Shown: one piece after another, positions 58,610 to 64,000 of the stretch | How positions within the stretch are numbered: position 1 is the first letter of the stretch | Layout of the letters: every line of letters starts with the position of its first letter | Source: Diphasiastrum complanatum | Lineage: Eukaryota; Streptophyta; Lycopodiopsida; Lycopodiales; Lycopodiaceae | Reading direction: 5' to 3' | Assembly: GCA_029204225.1 (NCBI GenBank) | Contig: CM055112.1 | Location: 30,592,203-30,656,202, forward strand | Length of the DNA: 64,000 nucleotides | Notes under the pieces: generated by a model | What the model saw: only the letters and a program-made list of their open reading frames with translations | The model's database searches: none | Told to the model about the DNA's origin: nothing | Made by a program: the position numbers and the translations under genes

Positions 58610-58933
58610 TCGTAATGCCAAGTGCTCAGGTTTCCTTTGTATTTTGGAGGCACCTCCCCCAACACAATGTTCATGTGAATTTTAGAACCAAAATTTAGGT
58701 GATCATTCTTCCATAATCAACCAATCAAATGTTGACACATAGCACATGAGCATTCCAGTGGAATGTGCATGTGGACAGCCAATGAGGGGCTGCCACATGT
58801 CCACATGCACATTCCACCGGAAAAAAATTTGCAATATAAAAGCAAAAAAAACACAGCATCCACGTGCGGTTGTACGTCCTTACCGTACGGCCCGAAAAGA
58901 AAACAGAAAAGAAAACTTACCTTCGCACATTGG
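58610..58933. repeat. insertion sharing sequence with 23.3-23.7 kb
   Basis: GTAATGCCAAGTGCTCAGGT (58613), TGTGGACAGCCAATGA, GGGCTGCCACAT and ACATGCACATTCCACCGG all recur around 23340-23700, some in opposite orientation. Probably one composite repeat. Confidence 0.65.
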
Positions 58934-59053
58934 CATTACGCAGGGGAAGGCCCGAAGCCCTCGGGCCTTCCTTGCTGGTCGGGCCTGCCCTCGGGCTCGC
59001 GCAAGGGCCCTCCCAGGATGGAAGCCCCTCAGACGGGGCCTTCCCCCCCACGA
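58934..59053 (-). repeat. GC-rich interspersed repeat, copy 3 (inverted)
   Basis: Reverse complement reads CGTGGGGGGGAAGGCCCC, CCTGGGAGGGCCCTTGCGC and ends GCGTAATG, matching copies 1 and 2. With copy 2 it forms a large inverted pair about 900 bases apart that encloses the first ankyrin exon. Confidence 0.85.
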
Positions 59054-59699
59054 AAAATTGTTGAGACCAAAGGAAGGAGGCCCATACTATGTACTAGAAT
59101 TAACGGCCCTACATTTGGCTATCTTGCACTCCTACTCTGATGGTGTGAGGCTGCTTCTTAATCATCAACATGTGGATCATGGAAAGTATTGTGTGACTCG
59201 AGGTGAGGCTCTGAGAGTGATGGGCCTCGCTCAAGTTGGTGGACAATGATGTATGTAGAATTTGGTCTGACACCTCTCAATCTGGCTATAGTCATGGGAC
59301 ATGAGGCTACAATGCACGTGCGCAAGGTACCTCTAATTCATTTTCCTACTCAAAGTCATGACTTATGATAGCCCTTATGTTCTTCTTTATGAAAATTTGA
59401 CCTTTTAGGTTTTATGTTTTTTTAAAAGGATAATTTTTAAGTTCATCAACTTTCAATACCGTGCTAATTTTCTTCTTTTTTGAAAGCTAAGTTGGCCAAA
59501 TGCAAGTTTGCCTAGAATACTTGTAAATATTCATAATGTGAAAAAATGATTTGAAAAAACGTTTTTGTTAGGATGAAAAAGTGTATGACAATGGAAGAAT
59601 TCACAATAAGTCTGAGCCATCTCATTATGGATGTGTCTCGGCATTGCATATTGCCACCTGCTGTGGATATGCATAACCTTTGGAAGTTTTTTACTTATG

Positions 59700-61300
59700 C
59701 ATAACTGTGATAGCTCAAGTGGTAACCAATGTGAATTCTTAAGGAATCCTTGTTGTCTGAGGATTAGTACAAACCGGAAAGTGGTTGTAAATCTGTTAGA
59801 CACATAGTTGCTGTTCTAGAATCACTACGGAGGTCATGATGATGAGATATTTGAATACCTACCAGTTGAAGATGCTCCACCATAATCTACTGAACCGATA
59901 TAACTGAAAGCTGGGTTGGAATGGACCCTTTGTCAAATATTTACGTTTTTTAATCTCCGGAACGGGCAACTAAGGAAGGGTTATACATTTTTCGGTATGA
60001 AAAGTGAATTCAAAATTGTTTTTGTGCAATTTTTGATTAGTGAAAATACAGAGTTGAGATTTGGTAAGCTTCTAACTAGGTCTGGAATATAAAGGTAGGA
60101 TACACCATGATATGAAACACTTGAATTTTTTAATAAGCTCACTTATTGTTCAGCTCTACAATATTTGATCAAAGTTTGTGAACTTGAGCAACATGCACTG
60201 TAGAATATGTTTTTGCATACACATTCATTTGCTATCTTACTATGATTTTGATTTTTTGACTTAATTGTTCAGATTCTATTATATTAGTGAATTTGATGAC
60301 GCTTGCATTGGCACCCTAAATTCAATTTTGATACGTTCTTGTTTTAGCTTGAATGAATGTAACAGTGAGCATGCATATGTTATACATTCCATAGTCTACA
60401 TTGATGCATTTCTTTCTCAAATTCTCAGCTTTGGTTATTAGCTTTCATGGCAAAATGTCAAATATCTCTGTTGTAATGCTTGCATTTTTTTTGTGCCCAA
60501 TGGTTGTACATTTCTTTCCAGAAAATTTTTGTAGGTTGTCAAAGCAGTTAAATGTTCGTTCGTCCAGATCAACCAGAAAATTTTCTTGAATAATAAATTC
60601 AATGAAAATATAGTTTTTATCTATGTTATATGTATAAATAGGCTCAAGGTGAATAATACATGCGATTTGTAAAAATCTGAAATTGAAGCACCACCGATTC
60701 GAAGTTTTGTTTATTACAGTATTTTATTAGTCGCGCCTTAGAAATCCGTTCTGGAACGTATTGTTCGTTCTGTAAGTACGTTCCGGAACCTACTGGGTCC
60801 CAACGTTTTTTTTTTAAAATTAAAAGAAAACATGACACTTGCTGGCCGCGATCTATGTGAGAGGAGGGTTTGTGAGCAGAATCGCTGTGGTACAACTTGG
60901 ATCCCATTCCCTTCTATAAAATTGGATTTAGGCACTCCCATATATATTACCTCTTCAAGAACTTTAAAGAAATAAGCTACTGTCTGGAATCACAACTCAT
61001 AAAGCTACTTCAAAGTCCACTTTCAAATTGTTTGGCATACCAAGTATTACAAAACAATAAGTCCTACAATAGAGCTTAGAATCATGTGTATAGTCCACCA
61101 TCACTAACCAACCAAGTAGAAGAGGAGGTTTCCATTTTACTTCACACATATATGCAACTCTGTGTAATCCTTCGTTGTCGGCGCTCTTGCCTTCCATCAA
61201 GTAAATTGGAATATACACATTTTAGATTTGAGAAAAACGACAATTCAAGAGGTGAATCAATGAGAAAATTCAACATGCAAAAACAAAACAACCAGTTACC
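59700..61300. other. no gene recognised
   Basis: AT-rich. The only structure noted is an inverted repeat at 60749-60791, GTTCTGGAACGTA...TACGTTCCGGAAC (12 of 13 paired). Confidence 0.5.
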
Positions 61301-62520
61301 TTGTTAGATAGATCATAGGATCTAAATTAATCACTACAAACAAAACTATTACATGAAATTCACACAAACAATAGAATGACTTGGTGAATTGAGGATATTA
61401 GAAATCTATGAACATGTTTAAAGAAGCTAGTTTGTTTCCCATCATTTTCTTCAAGTTACATTTTTATGGAGCACATAAATTTATAGACAGCCAAGTCTAC
61501 AAATTATAAGATAAAAATCCACTTAACTATCTTTGAAAAAGAAAACTAAGATAAAAGATATTTCACAAGGCATATTGTCATAGAATCCGAATACAACAAA
61601 TAACTACAGAATAAATTTCTAAGCATCAGCCATTAAGTAGTATTCATGCTTCTTATCTATTCAATAAAGCACAAACACATTCACCAAATAATTTTAGCCA
61701 CCCAAACAACAATCACAAAATGCCTAGGCCCGAGCAATGGCGATGCAAACGTTGTAGGAAAGTAGAAACACTCACAAGCTATCATTCTATTCACACGCTC
61801 ACAACTCTCACTATGTCAACTCATTCTCACATCCTCACACCCCTTCCAAGCAACATACTCACCCCACCTTGAACTAACACACTCAAATATTTTATGTACT
61901 GTGATCTGTAGTTGCGTGTCTAGGATCCTGTAGAATTCCGCATAAGAAAATTCAAAAGAAACAAAATTGTTCATGATACGAGAACACACCCGTTCGTGAC
62001 ATGGTATTAGAGCCTACATGTAAATCACCTTATGAAGATCTGACTAGATCCTATTACAAAACAACCAAAAGGACACCTGTGGAGCAAAACCTCCCATCCA
62101 AACCTAGATTCCTCTTGGAGTTTTCTCTTGGATCTAGCCCCCAAGCCATAGTGAAAAAACAAAGAGAGGGGAGGAGAAACTGGCTCAAGAAACTGAATTT
62201 CCAATAGGAGGATGGGTGAGTTTCTAATGGACATATTCTTCTCAACAGAGAGAATATTCCTCCTAGGATCCTCATGCAACCTATATTGAGCTATTGACCT
62301 CTTATTCTTACATTAAAGCAGTCATTCACTATGCATGTGCTCCTATGTCCAATTATAGGTCAAGGCCCCATATGATTATTAATTATTTAATACGACCACG
62401 TCCGAAATGACGTAGCATAATCAATAACCACATACAACTAGAGTGAGTGGCTATCCACACCAGGAACTATTCCGATTCCCTTGTACAGGACATGGACGTA
62501 ATATTCTTCCCCCCTTAAAC
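61301..62520 (+). mobile_element. LTR retroelement 5' end (LTR end and primer site)
   Basis: TGGTATTAGAGCC at 62002-62014 is a variant Met-tRNA primer-binding site directly after TTCGTGACA, the LTR end. The LTR start lies somewhere left of 61900 and was not resolved. The internal part to 62520 shows no recognisable gag. Confidence 0.5.
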
Positions 62521-62631
62521 CAGTTATATCCTCAGAACGAGTAACTAGGGAATTTATCCTCAATTTGACCAACCAACCTAAGCAAGCACACAGAGATAAA
62601 CAATTTCTCAATTGTTTTATCTCTCAAGTAC

Positions 62632-62965
62632 TCATTCAGGGTCCAAAGGTACATTGAGCAATAAATCTTCCAAATGGGCAAAATCCCATGCATCCTTAGT
62701 TGTCTGAGTAGCACGCATATGGCTGATCTGAGTGTCCTTGATGTTGAGGGTGATCATGGCAAATGCTTTGCCATCTCTCAGTCTCCACTTGGTGATGACG
62801 GTTGCATCACCTTCTGGTTTGAGCTCTGCCATCAACGATGTCCCACAGTTCTTGGCTAGAAGTATAACCTTCATCTTGAATTTCTAGAGATGGTAGTTAT
62901 CTCCATCAAGTTTGTCAATGAGAAACTAGATGTTGGATCCATTCTGGTTGAACGAGATCGTTGGT
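62632..62965 (-). pseudogene. Copia gag, 5' part
   Basis: LIDKLDGDNYHL-stop-KFKMKVILLAKNCGT, then KAFAMITLNIKDTQISHM and TTKDAWD: the standard N-terminal Copia gag. The stop (62884-62886) is TAG where TGG (Trp) is expected. Truncated at about 62632. Confidence 0.8.
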
Positions 62966-63070
62966 AAAAACAATGACTGTCGGAATACTGTTGGCTGCGC
63001 ATTTGCTTGAAAGACGTCTTGATAGAAACAAGACTGATAATCCATAGTAGAAATACAGATTACTGAAATG

Positions 63071-63085
63071 CCTACTCTGATAACA
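63071..63085 (-). promoter_or_regulatory. primer-binding site
   Basis: TGTTATCAGAGTAGG on the minus strand, abutting the LTR at 63086 and upstream of the gag at 62965. One base differs from the usual TGGTATCAGAG. Confidence 0.7.
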
Positions 63086-63558
63086 TGTCAAAAAAACGGC
63101 GTGTGGGTGAGCGCAGAGGAAGCTCAAGGATTGAGCGGCTTGTAGGAACGGAAATGCAACAGTTAGCAACAGAAATATTCAAGTAGAAGAATTCATACAT
63201 AATGCTCAAATGAACGACACAATACTGAGACAAAAATTGTACTCTGATTAATATAAACTGTGAGTACAATAGCTTAAAGTAATAACTTCAGCTTGTTGAG
63301 CGTGATAACACTGGCTACATATAGCTCTGATTGAAAGAGAGTTTCTTTATTAACTCAAATTAACACTTACATAGCTTGAATCAGCTAATATATAGATTTA
63401 CAAGTGTCAAAGAAAAATATCTTACAAGCCTTTAATGTTATTTACGCCAATCTTTGCATATGTACAAAGTTGGTAACCGCCAACCGCCTTTGGGATATTT
63501 GTTTGTCCAGCTGTTTTAGGGTTACTTATAAGTTGGCGACGTCGGTCATACGATACAT
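63086..63558 (-). mobile_element. Copia 5' LTR
   Basis: 473 bases, minus-strand start TGTATCGTATGACCG and end TTTTTGACA. Same family as 37052-37811 and 41220-41658. With the primer site and gag it forms the 5' end of a minus-strand Copia element. Confidence 0.8.
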
Positions 63559-64000
63559 CAAACTGTCATCATCATATAAACTAAATTTACATGATACACT
63601 GGATGATGAGCAGTCGATCAAACCTGAAGATTAAGTTTAAAAGCTAACAAATCAATCATTAACTTTCACAATTACCTTGAAAATTGATTCTTTAGTCTGA
63701 CTTCAATATCAAATAAGTATTTAGAGATGGAATGATTCTCAAACTAGCTGTCTCTACACTGAAGTACTATATCGACCTTTAAAAGTACACTAAATGATAA
63801 ATTTTCCTATTGGGTTTGATTCTCTCCAATCTAATAACATCACCTTCATGTACCTTAATTTACATGAATCACTGGGTGTCCTCACTTTACATTGGAAATC
63901 AATATTCAAAAGTTAAAGATCCAAAACAATTATAGTCCAAGACTATCCACAATTACTTGTAGACCTGTCATAAATACTTCTTGGTACAAAACTCATCCAA
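63559..64000. other. no gene recognised
   Basis: AT-rich with no motif apart from a weak repeat of AATTTACATGA(T/A) with CACTGG at 63588 and 63857. Confidence 0.4.

Larger units (their letters stand above)
58142..59690 (+). pseudogene. ankyrin-repeat protein gene, broken
   Basis: Exons with ankyrin-type text. After a TCTCCTAG acceptor (58147): LHRIGDALLKNQNSENISK, ISIIEKARTNDPSLVKFLF, WGMTPLHAAVSS, a TAG at 58402-58404, HPCIELLHRSYNRKETLEIL. The second coding block resumes after repeats at about 59070: YYVLELTALHLAILHS, GVRLLLNHQHVDHG. The third: FGLTPLNLAIVMGHEATM, with donor AAGGTACC (59331). The fourth follows acceptor GTTAG (59571): YGCVSALHIATCCGYA and a stop. Ankyrin repeats mediate protein binding; which family is unknown. 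The stop and the inserted repeats at 58.61-59.05 kb make it probably non-functional. Confidence 0.7.

Noticed and set aside
58746..59249. 167-codon frame spanning the third GC-rich repeat
   Set aside because: Its middle is the inverted GC-rich repeat; only the last part (from about 59085) is ankyrin coding.
1..64000. tRNA, rRNA or organellar insertions
   Set aside because: None recognised on either strand by eye; Met-tRNA-like matches are the 12-16 base retrotransposon primer sites only.

Overview
The window is plant nuclear DNA: AT-rich, gene-poor and full of decayed transposable elements (TEs). The only intact-looking gene is a four-exon class III (secretory) plant peroxidase at 2432-8075. 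Its exons splice in frame to about 333 residues with both haem-site histidines and all eight conserved cysteines. These enzymes are confined to land plants and close algal relatives, so the source is almost certainly a land plant. The mix of TE genes (Copia, Gypsy, CACTA, a transposase-plus-Ulp1 family, and a gene with a GANSK-type motif) would fit a seed-free plant or other TE-rich genome, but I cannot fix the clade from sequence alone.

Layout. 1-8.5 kb: peroxidase gene flanked by CT/GA microsatellites, with a 4.4-kb third intron full of repeats. 8.5-10.9 kb: small tandem repeats, otherwise featureless. 10.9-20.3 kb: nested Copia elements (an LTR/gag remnant, then a second Copia with LTR, primer-binding site, gag and RT) split by a different element (A). 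20.3-26 kb: CACTA fragment, unrecognised open segments, minisatellites, GC-rich repeats and foldbacks. 26-29.2 kb: decayed intron-bearing TE gene. 30-37.8 kb: Copia, Gypsy and Copia fragments. 37.8-44.9 kb: two more copies (B, C) of the element-A family in inverted orientation, with a solo Copia LTR between them. 45-47 kb: Copia pieces fused to a SET-domain fragment. 47.5-50.5 kb: CACTA TNP2-like transposase. 51.4-57.3 kb: Copia pieces in clashing orientations. 57.6-59.7 kb: decayed ankyrin-repeat gene broken by GC-rich repeats. 60-64 kb: LTR ends and a Copia gag.

The most unusual content is the A/B/C element family. It encodes (i) an unrecognised plus-strand protein, ORF1, with a conserved first intron and a possible beta-grasp C-terminus, and (ii) opposite-strand genes ending in a Ulp1/C48-type cysteine peptidase with its His, Asn, Gln and Cys motifs. 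In copy B this peptidase follows a transposase-like exon. In copy A it follows an exon encoding the C-terminal half of a histone H3 fold that resembles centromeric H3 (CENH3). Copies A and B/C share a CACGTG-rich intergenic region with outward-facing TATA boxes. All copies are decayed: stops, frameshifts and several Trp-to-stop changes of the G-to-A type. How these proteins work together is inference.
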